64,000 nucleotides of DNA, taken from positions 620,001 to 684,000 of the forward strand of contig NZ_JBAKHD010000001.1 of NCBI RefSeq assembly GCF_049065735.1, written 5' to 3'. The DNA is from Paramesorhizobium sp049065735 (lineage in GTDB: Bacteria; Pseudomonadota; Alphaproteobacteria; Rhizobiales; Rhizobiaceae). This document shows positions 1 through 8,905 of this stretch, piece by piece. Below the pieces are notes generated by a model that saw only the letters and a list, made by a program, of their open reading frames with translations, was not told where the DNA came from and ran no database searches. A program made the translations under genes and the position numbers. Numbering within the stretch: the first letter of the stretch is position 1; each line of letters starts with the position of its first letter.

Positions 1-3
1 ATC

Positions 4-927
4 TTACGCCGCTTCCTTGACCGCCGCCGCTTCCGGCCCTTTATCGGCAAGTCGCGGCCGCCTGCTGGCGACGCTTTCACGATAGAGCATATAGATGCCG
101 CTCAGGACGACGATGACGGAGCCGATCACCATCGGCAGGTCCGGGACGTCGCCGAAAATGACGAAGCCGAGCAGAATCGCCCAGAGCAGGCTCGTATAGC
201 GGAAGGGCGCGACAAAAGAGATCTCCCCCGCACGCATCGCCAGGATGACGAAGTGGTAGCCGATGAGAAGTAGGATCGAGGCGACCATGAGGAAGCCAAT
301 TTCCTCCCAGCTGGGCTCGACCCAGCCGCCCATGGGGTGGATGAGGCAGGCGCCGGTCAGCGTGACGATGAACGAGGTCAGCGCCGAGATCATCAGCGTC
401 GGCATCGTCTGAGGCACTCGCCGTGTGGCGAGGTCACGGCAGGCGGTGAAGAGCACGCCGACCAGCAGCACCCCCGCGTAAGGATTGATCCCCTCGGTGC
501 CGGGGCGGATGATGATGAGCACACCGGCAAAACCGATGGTGATGGCAAGCCAGCGCCGCCAGCCGACCTGCTCTTTCAGGAAAAGCGCGGCAAGCAGCGT
601 GACGGCAAGCGGAACGGACTGGAACACTGCCGAAGTGAAGCCCAGCGACAGATGCGCCAGCGCGACAAGATAGGTGATGGTGGCGCCGAGCTCTCCCAGC
701 GCGCGCAGCAGCACCATCGGATGCACGATATTGCGCGGCGCGGCCAGCGCCTTTTGCTGCTTGGCGAGGAGCAGCACGACCGTGGTGGCGAGAATGCCGC
801 GCAGGAACATAATCTGCCCGGTGTTCATGCTCTCGGAGAGATATTTGGTGATGGAATCGTTGACCGTGAACGTGGCCATGGCCAGCATCATGTAAACCGA
901 GCTGCGAATATTTGGAGAAAGCGCCAC
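4..927 (-). CDS. EamA/DMT-family inner-membrane permease
   Basis: A 307-residue protein made almost wholly of hydrophobic segments, in two similar halves of about five helices each (roughly residues 10-140 and 150-285), which is the drug/metabolite transporter architecture. Family members move amino acids, nucleotide derivatives or other small metabolites across the inner membrane; the substrate cannot be read from sequence. The C-terminus is basic and cytoplasmic-looking. The start taken is GTG at 927; no strong ribosome-binding site precedes it, and an ATG twelve codons in (MMLAMATF) is an alternative. It lies downstream of rsmA on the same strand after about 120 bp, so it may be transcribed separately. 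Confidence 0.88.
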   Translation of the reverse strand: MALSPNIRSSVYMMLAMATFTVNDSITKYLSESMNTGQIMFLRGILATTVVLLLAKQQKALAAPRNIVHPMVLLRALGELGATITYLVALAHLSLGFTSAVFQSVPLAVTLLAALFLKEQVGWRRWLAITIGFAGVLIIIRPGTEGINPYAGVLLVGVLFTACRDLATRRVPQTMPTLMISALTSFIVTLTGACLIHPMGGWVEPSWEEIGFLMVASILLLIGYHFVILAMRAGEISFVAPFRYTSLLWAILLGFVIFGDVPDLPMVIGSVIVVLSGIYMLYRESVASRRPRLADKGPEAAAVKEAA

Positions 928-1046
928 GATGGGATGATTCCGAAGGAAGCCGTAGAAGACTATAGCGCAATATGCCTTTTATAGCGCGATGTCTTCCGCT
1001 TTTTACGGAAGAGCTCATCTGGAAACAGCGGGAAGGAGAAGCACTC

Positions 1047-1868
1047 TCAAACGTTGGCGAGCGCCACAAATTCTTCCACGCTCAGCGTTTCCGCTCGCCG
1101 CGTGCCGTCGATCCCGGTCTTTTCCAGCAGCGCCTCGCCGCCCAGCGATTTGAGGCTCTGCCGCAGCATCTTGCGCCGCTGGCCGAATGCCGCCTGCGTT
1201 ACCCGGCCCAGCCTTGTGGCGTCGCAGGCAAGCGGCGTCTCGCGCGGGATGAGATGCGCGACCGAAGACGTCACCTTTGGCGGCGGAGTGAAGGCTTGCG
1301 GCGGCACGTCGAAGGCGATCTTTGCCTCGGTTCGCCATCCCGCCAGCACGCCCAGCCTGCCATAGGCATCGCTGCCAGGCTTGGCGACGATGCGTTCCGC
1401 CACCTCGCGCTGGAACATCAGCGTCATCGAGGCATAGAAGGGCGGCCATGGCTCGGTGAGCAGCCAGTTCAGCAGCAATTGCGTGCCGACATTATAGGGC
1501 AGGTTGGCGATGATGCGTGGCTTTTTGCCGTGGGCTGTCAAGTTGGCGAAATCCTGCTCCAGCGCATCGCCCGAGATGACATTGAGCCGTCCCGGATAAT
1601 GCGCCGCGATCTCCTCCAGCGCTGGCAGGCAGCGCTCGTCGCGCTCGATTGCCGTCACCAGCGCGCCCTGGGCCAGCAGTGCGCGCGTCAGCCCCCCGGG
1701 ACCAGGACCGACTTCGATCACCGGCTGGTCCGTGAGATCCCCTGCAGTGCGGGCGATCTTGGCCGTGAGATTGAGGTCGAGCAGGAAGTTCTGGCCGAGC
1801 GATTTCTTCGCCATCAGGCCATGGCGCTCGATCACATCACGCAAGGGGGGCAGGCTGTCGATGCTCAT
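1047..1868 (-). CDS. rsmA: 16S rRNA dimethyladenosine transferase RsmA/KsgA
   Basis: 273 residues, normal for the family. It dimethylates two adjacent adenosines near the 3' end of 16S rRNA during small-subunit maturation, using S-adenosylmethionine. Visible motifs are the N-terminal SLGQNFL, the SAM-binding VGPGPGGLTRALL at about residue 54, and the catalytic NLPYN at about residue 121. The start codon overlaps the pdxA stop by 4 bp (ATGA), so translation is probably coupled. It is the last gene of the lptF-lptG-lptD-surA-pdxA-rsmA run, and a surA-pdxA-rsmA order is widely conserved in proteobacteria. Loss in other bacteria gives kasugamycin resistance. Confidence 0.97.
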   Translation of the reverse strand: MSIDSLPPLRDVIERHGLMAKKSLGQNFLLDLNLTAKIARTAGDLTDQPVIEVGPGPGGLTRALLAQGALVTAIERDERCLPALEEIAAHYPGRLNVISGDALEQDFANLTAHGKKPRIIANLPYNVGTQLLLNWLLTEPWPPFYASMTLMFQREVAERIVAKPGSDAYGRLGVLAGWRTEAKIAFDVPPQAFTPPPKVTSSVAHLIPRETPLACDATRLGRVTQAAFGQRRKMLRQSLKSLGGEALLEKTGIDGTRRAETLSVEEFVALANV

Positions 1869-2875
1869 CCGGCGTTACGCGTATTGTCCGCGAGGGTACG
1901 GGCAAGCCGCAGCGCCGCAATCAGGCTATCGGGCTTGGCGATGCCTTTTCCGGCGATGTCGAAAGCCGTGCCGTGATCGGGAGATGTCCGGATGAAGGGC
2001 AGCCCGAGCGTGACATTGACCGTCTCGTCAAAGGCGAGCGCTTTGGCGGGGATGAGCGCCTGATCATGATACATGCACACCGCCGCGTCATAGGTGGCGC
2101 GGGCGGCAGGATGGAACATCGTATCGGCGGGGAGGGGACCGCGCACGGCGATGCCCTCAGCCGCCAGCGCCTCGATGGCCGGGCGGATGATGGCTTCGTC
2201 CTCTGCGCCCATCGCCCCGCCTTCGCCTGCATGCGGGTTGAGCCCCGATATTGCGAGGCGCGGATGGGCGATCCCGAACTTCTCGCGCAAGTCCCGCGCG
2301 GTGATGCGCGATACGGCGATGATGTCCTGGGTGGTCAATTGCTTCGGCACATCGGCCAGCGGAATATGGATCGTCACCGGCACCGCGCGCAATTGCGGCC
2401 CCGCCAGCATCATCACCGGCTTGCATGGGGTACCGGTCCGCTCCCCGGCAAGCGCGGCGAGGAATTCCGTATGGCCGGGATGCACAAAGCCTGCCTCATA
2501 GAGCGGCTTCTTGGCAATAGGGCAGGTGACGACCGCCGCCGCGCGCCCTTCTAAGGTATATGTCACCGCCCACTCAATCGCCTCGATCGTACCTGCCGCG
2601 TTTTGGGCTAGTGGCTTGCCGGGGCTGTCGATCTGACGGTTTTTCAGCGGCACGATAGGCAGCGCATCGGCAAACAGCGCCGCCGCTTCTTCCGGCTCGC
2701 AGATTTTAATCGGAACGGATTCGCCGAGGCTTTGTGCCCGTGCCGCGACAAGGTCTGGGTCGGCGATGAGGAAAAACGGCGGAATTGCCTCAGCCTCACG
2801 CCGTTTCCATGCGGCGATGGCAATCTCCGGCCCGACGCCGGACGGGTCGCCGCCGCTGACGGCTAGGGGCAGCAT
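1865..2875 (-). CDS. pdxA: 4-hydroxythreonine-4-phosphate dehydrogenase PdxA
   Basis: 336 residues, the usual size. It oxidises 4-phosphohydroxy-L-threonine with NAD(P) in the DXP-dependent pyridoxal phosphate pathway, in the cytosol. The N-terminal GDPSGVGPEI signature, the HPGHTEFLA stretch at about residue 135 carrying a metal-ligand histidine, and MYHDQALIPAK near residue 275 are all present. The ATG at 2875 directly abuts the stop of the surA-like gene at 2876, and its own stop overlaps the rsmA start, so it is embedded in the operon. No abnormality is visible. Confidence 0.96.
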   Translation of the reverse strand: MLPLAVSGGDPSGVGPEIAIAAWKRREAEAIPPFFLIADPDLVAARAQSLGESVPIKICEPEEAAALFADALPIVPLKNRQIDSPGKPLAQNAAGTIEAIEWAVTYTLEGRAAAVVTCPIAKKPLYEAGFVHPGHTEFLAALAGERTGTPCKPVMMLAGPQLRAVPVTIHIPLADVPKQLTTQDIIAVSRITARDLREKFGIAHPRLAISGLNPHAGEGGAMGAEDEAIIRPAIEALAAEGIAVRGPLPADTMFHPAARATYDAAVCMYHDQALIPAKALAFDETVNVTLGLPFIRTSPDHGTAFDIAGKGIAKPDSLIAALRLARTLADNTRNAG

Positions 2876-3829
2876 TTAGCGGTTAACAATGCGAGCCTTC
2901 GCCCGCAGTTCCTTCAAATAATCCTCGCTGAGCTTCTCGCCCGCATTGTCGCCACCACCGACTTTCTTCTGCGCATCCTCAATGGAGAATACGAGCTGCG
3001 CGACGCGGTCGTCCGAAACCTGGCGCGTCGAGCAGACGGCGAGGAATTCGACGCCCTTGTCGGTGTCGTGAACGGGGGTGGTGTGTCCGGCCGCAGTCTT
3101 CTTGACGTCCTCGGCCCAATCTCCGGGCAGGCGCGGCTCCAGAACACGCCCGAGATCGCGCACCGTCACGTCAAGCAGGCCCTTGGTCAACTGCCGCGTG
3201 GTATCGCAGCTCTGGAAGCGGGCGCGGAAGGCGTTGGCTTCCTGCCGGCGCCGCGGCGTCATTTCCTTGCGCTTGTCGGCGGGGATCACGAAGATCACCT
3301 GCTGCAGCAGATATTCGGTCGCGCTTGGCTTGGCTCCGCCCTGCTGCAGCATGCGCTGGACGGCGTCCTGCTCGCTGATCATGCCGTTGGAGCGCGCCTT
3401 CGCGGAGAGCACACGGCCCCAGCCCATCTGCACCATGATGAAGGTTTTGAAATGCTCGGGCGTGACGCCGGCCTGGTTCAGCACCTGCGAAAGCTGCGCC
3501 GGGGTCATCTTGTTGCGCGACGCAAATCCGGCAAAGGCCTCGTCGATTTCTTTCTGGGAAATGTCGATGCCGCGACGCTTCATCTCCATGCGCTTCAGCA
3601 TGTCGTTGATCAGCTCTTCCTTGGCCATCTCGTTGAGATTGCCCGTCTTGCGCTGCAGCTTCAGGAAGGCGGCGCGACGTTGGATGTCATAGCTGGTGAT
3701 CGGATTGGCATCGACCGTCACACGGATTTCGTTCGCTTCGGCCGGCTGCACGAAAGCATCATCGATAACCGCAACACCCATGCCGGTTGCCAGCAGGGCG
3801 GCGAAAAGTCGCTTGCTTCGTTTCATCAT
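2876..3829 (-). CDS. surA: SurA-like periplasmic chaperone/peptidylprolyl isomerase
   Basis: I start this at the tandem ATGs 3829/3826, giving about 317 residues that begin MMKRSKRLFAALLATGMG, a Sec signal peptide ending near PAEA. The frame stays open to an ATG at 3940 that overlaps the lptD stop as ATGA, but the extra 37 residues look nothing like a leader. The mature part has a helical SurA N-terminal region (SYDIQRRAAFLKLQ, then MTPAQLSQVLNQAG) and a degenerate rotamase-like C-terminal half. SurA-type proteins escort outer-membrane proteins such as LptD, encoded immediately upstream, so the linkage makes functional sense. Isomerase activity is uncertain. Confidence 0.85.
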   Translation of the reverse strand: MMKRSKRLFAALLATGMGVAVIDDAFVQPAEANEIRVTVDANPITSYDIQRRAAFLKLQRKTGNLNEMAKEELINDMLKRMEMKRRGIDISQKEIDEAFAGFASRNKMTPAQLSQVLNQAGVTPEHFKTFIMVQMGWGRVLSAKARSNGMISEQDAVQRMLQQGGAKPSATEYLLQQVIFVIPADKRKEMTPRRRQEANAFRARFQSCDTTRQLTKGLLDVTVRDLGRVLEPRLPGDWAEDVKKTAAGHTTPVHDTDKGVEFLAVCSTRQVSDDRVAQLVFSIEDAQKKVGGGDNAGEKLSEDYLKELRAKARIVNR

Positions 3830-3936
3830 CTTAACTCTCGATCCCCGGATTATGGCCGCAAGATACGCATTTTCCAACCATTTATAAGTCGCGTAGTGCG
3901 GCGAAACGATGGCTTCCGCCCGTCCGGACCCCGCCG

Positions 3937-6324
3937 TCATTTATCATCCTGCGGGAGCATCGCCGTGCTCGAGCCGAAATCGCCCAGCGTCCGGAACGAG
4001 ATGTTGAAGCCGATGGTGGTTTTGGGATCCTCATCTACGGAATTGTTGGTGCGAGGATTGCGGGTCTGGGTGACAGTCATCGAATAGGTGAAGCATTCGT
4101 CGTCATAGGCAAAACCCGCGGACGCATTGGTCAGCGTTTCCGAAACGAGGTCATAGGTGGTGCCGCCGAAAACCCTCCAATGCTCGGCCACTCTCAGCGA
4201 CGCGGTGCCGCCGACTTCCTGACGGATCTGCGTATAGCCATATTGGGGCTGAGCATCAATATAGGCATAGCGCGTTGAAACGGACAACCGCGACCAGTTC
4301 TGCGCTGCCTCCAATTCTCCGCGCCGCAATTCGAACGTTTCTTCGTCGAACCGCCCGCGCGCCGCAAGCGTCAAGCCGTGCGCGTTCGAAGCTCCGATCA
4401 TGCCGACATAATCCGAGCGGGCCGTCTCCAAACCGGATTCGGCTCCCACATTGACAAAGTCGCTTTCGGCAAAGGAATTGACGCCGCCCAGTTGGAATGA
4501 CTGTCCGGCAAGCGCATAGAGCGCCCAATCATTGCCGATATTTCCGGAATAGCGGATGCCGAGATTGGCGCGATGGCCGCCTTCGACACGGTCATAACCC
4601 GAAAACTTGTCGCGCTGGAACAATGTCGTCGCGTCGAAGACGAAGCTCTGCGCGTCCTCATTCGGCAAGTGCCCGGCATAACGCTCATTATTACGCAAGA
4701 AAACCTGCGCAACCGGCTCGATGATATGCGTGGCGCTCGTTGTCGAGAACAGGATCGGCCAGCGCATTTCGAGGCCCGCCGTCGCCATGGCGCGGAACGC
4801 CTCGGAACGCATGACGACATCCGTGCCTACAGGATCGAAGCTGCTGTCGACACCGATGCCATCGCCACGCAGCGCCAGAAGCGGCGTGATGACGAGACCG
4901 CCCTGCGTGATGAAGGTGCGTTTCCACTCCGCCTCACCGGTGATTCTGCCGCTTGAGCCATTGACACCGGCTATACGTTCATAAGGGCTGCTGTAAGGAT
5001 TATCAGAGTCCAGAGGATCGTTGTAATCGGCGCTTTTGCGATAGATTCCCTGGACGTTCATGTCGAAGTTCAGTTCACCGCCATAGACCGGCTCTGGCGC
5101 GGTATAGGAATAGTCTATGCTCGGCAGCACCCAAGGCTGCTTGGAGTTGATCTCGTAAGGGTTATCCGGCAGCACGCTTTCCTGCACATTGAACTTGTAG
5201 AAATGCAGGTCGAAATAATTTCTGCCGTCGAGGCCCTCTAGGTAAACCTCGTTCTTGATGACCTGGTCGGAATAGCCGGCCAGACCGTAGGTGCGGGCGA
5301 AATTCTTGTCCGACTGGGCGATAACGTCCCAGCCGAAGGTCCAGCGCGAGTTGATCTGGAATTCGCCTTCGGAGGCAATCATGCCCCGGTCGGTCCTATC
5401 CCGGTCGACTGTATTTAGATCGAACTCATCCTGCTTGTTCTGGTGAATGCCGGCTATGCGCAGATTATAGCTGCCATTCTCCAGCCGATGACGCCACTCG
5501 ACCTCGCCCAGGAAGCCCTGCTGCGTATAGGCGGTGGTGGAGAAGGTCAGATCGTAATTGGGCGCGAGATTCCAGAAATAGGAGCCGCGCACGCCGAAAC
5601 CCAAATCCTCATTGTAACTGAAGCCGGGGAACAGGAAGCCGCTTTTGCGCTTCACTGTCGGGTCCGCCATCTCGAAGGCTGGAAAATAGGCGAGCGGCAT
5701 GCCGAACATTTCGAAGCGCCCGCGCTCGAAGCGCACGGTCTTCGTCGTGCCGTTCCAGATGATCTTGCGCGCCTTGATCTGCCAAAGCATCGGCCTGGTG
5801 GGGTCTTTCTTGCAGGCCTCGCAGGCGGTGTAGATGCCGTTGTTGAAGGTGGTGATTTCGCCATTGCTGCGCTCGGCGCTTTCGGCGATGAACCGCGTGT
5901 TATCAGTCGTCTCGACGCGCAGGCTATTGACGAAGCCGTCGCGGAAATCGTCGGTTACGTCGATCTTGTCGGAATAGATGCGGTTGCCGTCCTTCTCGAC
6001 GATCTCCACATTCCCTTCCGCCATCATCCGGTTGGTGCGCTGGTTATAGGTCACCCGATCGGCAACGAGGCGGTTGCCGTCATATTCAATCCTTACCGCG
6101 CCCTGGGCCGTGACGGTCTGGTTGTCGTTGTCATAGACGAGTTCGTTCGCCTGCAACACCATCTTGGCGTTGGGGTCGGTTTGAAACGAGCTGCCGAGCT
6201 CGCTCTGCGACTGCGCATACGAGTCGGATAGGGCAGGGGCCGTGAGGGCGCATGCCAAGGCCGTCCCGCGTAACAACCACGCGAGCCGCGCCGGCAACAC
6301 CGTGCGGGCTTTACTCAATCCCAA
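3937..6324 (-). CDS. lptD: LPS-assembly outer-membrane protein LptD
   Basis: 795 residues. After a signal peptide (hydrophobic core about residues 18-38, cleaved near SYAQ) comes an OstA/LptA-like beta-jellyroll (about 55-170, with VLQANELVYDNDNQTVTAQG), then a long C-terminal beta-barrel ending MLPQDDK. LptD, with LptE, inserts lipopolysaccharide into the outer leaflet. Only a CEACKK pair near residue 168 stands out among cysteines, so the disulfide layout of enteric LptD is not obviously kept. The start at 6324 abuts the lptG stop at 6325. The co-encoded lptF, lptG and surA-like genes supply the transporter and the folding helper. Confidence 0.96.
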   Translation of the reverse strand: MGLSKARTVLPARLAWLLRGTALACALTAPALSDSYAQSQSELGSSFQTDPNAKMVLQANELVYDNDNQTVTAQGAVRIEYDGNRLVADRVTYNQRTNRMMAEGNVEIVEKDGNRIYSDKIDVTDDFRDGFVNSLRVETTDNTRFIAESAERSNGEITTFNNGIYTACEACKKDPTRPMLWQIKARKIIWNGTTKTVRFERGRFEMFGMPLAYFPAFEMADPTVKRKSGFLFPGFSYNEDLGFGVRGSYFWNLAPNYDLTFSTTAYTQQGFLGEVEWRHRLENGSYNLRIAGIHQNKQDEFDLNTVDRDRTDRGMIASEGEFQINSRWTFGWDVIAQSDKNFARTYGLAGYSDQVIKNEVYLEGLDGRNYFDLHFYKFNVQESVLPDNPYEINSKQPWVLPSIDYSYTAPEPVYGGELNFDMNVQGIYRKSADYNDPLDSDNPYSSPYERIAGVNGSSGRITGEAEWKRTFITQGGLVITPLLALRGDGIGVDSSFDPVGTDVVMRSEAFRAMATAGLEMRWPILFSTTSATHIIEPVAQVFLRNNERYAGHLPNEDAQSFVFDATTLFQRDKFSGYDRVEGGHRANLGIRYSGNIGNDWALYALAGQSFQLGGVNSFAESDFVNVGAESGLETARSDYVGMIGASNAHGLTLAARGRFDEETFELRRGELEAAQNWSRLSVSTRYAYIDAQPQYGYTQIRQEVGGTASLRVAEHWRVFGGTTYDLVSETLTNASAGFAYDDECFTYSMTVTQTRNPRTNNSVDEDPKTTIGFNISFRTLGDFGSSTAMLPQDDK

Positions 6325-7413
6325 CTAACCATCCTCCTTGTGCAGTAAAAAGGAGACCCCGAAGAACATTGCGATCACGACGGGAACCCAAGCTGCCACG
6401 AAAGGTGGAACGAAGCCAGCGGTCCCGAATGCTTTGACCAGAACAGTCACAACATAAAGCACGAAGCCAGCAATCACGCCACCCAGAATCATTGTTCCAG
6501 ATTGCCCAAATCGCACAAATTTTAAAGACACGGTAGCGGCAATCAGCGTCATCGCCATAAGAAGTGCGGGTAAGGCCAGAAGCGATTGAAATTGCATGTC
6601 AAACGCGTTCGCCGAATACCCGAACGAGCGGGCCGCCCGGATCTTCGCGGGCAACTCGAAAAAGGGTATCGCTTCCGGCGCCGCGAGCCGCTCTTCCACG
6701 AATTCCGGGCGCAGATCGGTGGGGATGCGCATCTGCGCGATCTTCTGTGGCTCCTGCGCCACAGCGAATCGCGTCACGCCGGTGAGCTGCCAGTATCCAT
6801 TCTCCAACTGCGCGGATTTGGCGTCGAAGCGCTCCTTGATCGTCTCATCCTTGTTGAGCACGATGAAGGTGGCATTGCCCAGCCTTGTCCCCCGGTTGAG
6901 AATGTTCTTGGCGCCGATGATCGTTTCGCCTTCGTCGGTCTTCTGCCGCAGCCAGGGGACGCGCGATGCGGAGGAATCGGCGGTCCGGGATCCTGTCCAG
7001 GAAGCCTGTATTTCCTCTGCCTTGGTGAAACCGTAGGCCGCCAGCGGATTGAGCACCGCGATTGATGCAATGCCAAAGAGGAATGCGCCAAGGCAGGCCG
7101 GCAGCAGGAATTGCCAGGCCGATACGCCGACCGAGCGCGCCACCACCAGCTCATATTTGCGGTTGAGCGAGATCAGTGTCGCCATCGCGGAGAACAGCGC
7201 CACGAAGGGAATCATCTGCTGCATGATGAAGGGGATGCGCATGGCCGAGATGGCGAGCGCGCCCAGTGTGGAGTAGTCGGGCAGGGCCGAAAGCTGGCCG
7301 GCATTCTCGGTGAAGTCGAGCAGCAGCGACAGCGCGAAGATGCCCAGCAGAAAATAGAGCGTCATCTTCACATAGCGCATGAAAAAATAACGCCCGAGCG
7401 TCCAGCCGATCAT
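6325..7413 (-). CDS. lptG: LPS export ABC transporter permease LptG
   Basis: 362 residues of the YjgP/YjgQ family: two N-terminal helices, a periplasmic beta-jellyroll (about residues 120-265) and helices near the C-terminus. With LptF and the ATPase LptB it extracts lipopolysaccharide from the inner membrane and passes it to LptC/LptA. It is assigned LptG because it is second in the pair, next to lptD, and begins MIGWTLGRYFFMRYVKM. Its start overlaps the lptF stop by 4 bp and its stop abuts the lptD start. lptB, lptC and lptA are not in the window. Confidence 0.95.
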   Translation of the reverse strand: MIGWTLGRYFFMRYVKMTLYFLLGIFALSLLLDFTENAGQLSALPDYSTLGALAISAMRIPFIMQQMIPFVALFSAMATLISLNRKYELVVARSVGVSAWQFLLPACLGAFLFGIASIAVLNPLAAYGFTKAEEIQASWTGSRTADSSASRVPWLRQKTDEGETIIGAKNILNRGTRLGNATFIVLNKDETIKERFDAKSAQLENGYWQLTGVTRFAVAQEPQKIAQMRIPTDLRPEFVEERLAAPEAIPFFELPAKIRAARSFGYSANAFDMQFQSLLALPALLMAMTLIAATVSLKFVRFGQSGTMILGGVIAGFVLYVVTVLVKAFGTAGFVPPFVAAWVPVVIAMFFGVSFLLHKEDG

Positions 7414-8606
7414 TGGCCGCCTCCAGCCCGCTTATGCCGCGGCCCGAACAGCCCGGTCACCGCAGCGCCCCAGGCGTCGAAACGGTCCTGGAGCCGGTCC
7501 GACCACCGGGTCGGAAGGCCGAGACGCCGTCCCGTCGCGAGCAGATAGATGGCCACCGCGCTGACCCCGAACGGCACCGCGTACATGAGATATACATAGT
7601 CGAAGCTCTTATCCGCGCGCTCCGAGGCGAAGTACCCCGCCCAATAGACCAGAAGCGACGTGGTGATGGCGGTGAAGGATGCCGAAACCCGCGCCTCGCG
7701 ATGCGAGCGCGAATCGCCCGCCACCGCCAGCGCGATGAGCGCAAATACCATCGGATAGAGCCATTCGGTCAGCCGGCGATGCAACTCCGCCGTGAAACGC
7801 AGCGGCTTGCGCTGAAATTGCGGATCGTTCGGGTCCGGATGAAGCAGATAGTCGAGCGGGCGGTCCTTGGCGTAGATGGTCTTCTCATCTGCTTTCGAGG
7901 CGAACTGGCTCAGATCGAAGGCATAGGAGTTGAACTTGATGATCGAGACATTTCCGCTCTTCACGTCGCGCCGCTGCACCTCGCCATTTTCCATCAGCAG
8001 CACATCGCCGCTTTTGGTCTCGGCCACCCGGCCATCCGCCGCATAATAGATGAGATCGACCGTGGGCTCGCGCGAATCGGCGATGAACAGGCCGCCAATA
8101 TCGCCATTCTCCTTGCGCTCGGCGATCTGCACATAAAGTTTGTCGCCGATCTGCCGGAACGCGCCGTCCTGCAGCACCACATTGATCACGTCCGCGCCTG
8201 CGTTCGCAATCATCTCGCGCATGTTCATGCGTGCGTAGGGGTCGACGAAATTGGCGATCATGAACGAGGTGATGGATATGGCGACGGCAAAGAGCAGGAT
8301 CGGTCGCATCACGGCCGAGCGCGGGCTGCCGGCCGCGTTGATTACCACCAGCTCCGAATCCTGGTTCATGGTCGAGAGCGTCTGCGCGATGGCGATGACC
8401 AGCGCGAACGGCATCACCAGCGGGATGGCCGAGGGCAGCAGCAGCGAGCTGAACTGCAGGATCGTATTGAGGGTCTGGCCGCTGGTCGTGAGAAAGTTGA
8501 TGCGTTGCAGCACCTGGACGGTCCAGGTGATGCCCACCGCCGCCCCCAGGACGGCAAAAAACATGAGCGCGACGCGGCGCAGGATGTATAACTCGATCAA
8601 TCGCAT
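7410..8606 (-). CDS. lptF: LPS export ABC transporter permease LptF
   Basis: 398 residues with the LptF/LptG fold: an N-terminal helix pair starting MRLIELYILRRVALMFF, a central periplasmic beta domain and C-terminal helices, then a basic tail rich in arginine and glycine. It is the heterodimer partner of LptG. It is the first gene of the operon; the promoter should lie in the 300-bp divergent gap toward pepA (8607-8905). Assignment of F versus G rests on order and N-terminal resemblance. Confidence 0.95.
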   Translation of the reverse strand: MRLIELYILRRVALMFFAVLGAAVGITWTVQVLQRINFLTTSGQTLNTILQFSSLLLPSAIPLVMPFALVIAIAQTLSTMNQDSELVVINAAGSPRSAVMRPILLFAVAISITSFMIANFVDPYARMNMREMIANAGADVINVVLQDGAFRQIGDKLYVQIAERKENGDIGGLFIADSREPTVDLIYYAADGRVAETKSGDVLLMENGEVQRRDVKSGNVSIIKFNSYAFDLSQFASKADEKTIYAKDRPLDYLLHPDPNDPQFQRKPLRFTAELHRRLTEWLYPMVFALIALAVAGDSRSHREARVSASFTAITTSLLVYWAGYFASERADKSFDYVYLMYAVPFGVSAVAIYLLATGRRLGLPTRWSDRLQDRFDAWGAAVTGLFGPRHKRAGGGQ

Positions 8607-8773
8607 GTGTTTTTAAGAGTTACATCCTGTCCCTGTTTGCGTATCCGCCGCGTTTTTCAGCGGATACAGTCCAGTCCCTGTTATCATACCTACCCGGCCT
8701 TTGGCTAAAAATGGACGAAGAAACGCGGTAAACGGATTACTAAAGCGTGATCGCTGTCACCACCAGCAGGATC

Positions 8774-8796
8774 CCGAAAAGTTGCAGACTTTTCGG
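8774..8796. repeat. Inverted repeat in the lptF-pepA divergent gap
   Basis: Arms CCGAAAAG (8774-8781) and CTTTTCGG (8789-8796) flank a 7-nt loop, with GATC extensions further out and the string GAGATCATGC just to the right. It resembles the short REP-like palindromes scattered in rhizobial and Brucella intergenic regions, and shares GATCATGC with the element at 42790-42819. The rest of the 8607-8905 gap must hold the divergent lptF and pepA promoters; I could not pick convincing -35/-10 boxes. Confidence 0.5.
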
Positions 8797-8905
8797 ATGA
8801 GATCATGCGACGAAAATCCTTGCCGTTTTGCCTGGCTTCTTTCACATGAAGTAAACATCCGCGACTCTTTATTCCATGCCATCAATGCCAAATTCCGGAG
8901 CTCTC

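Noticed and set aside
3830..3940. Longer start for the surA-like gene overlapping lptD
   Set aside because: Although ATGA coupled, the added 37 residues would bury the signal peptide.
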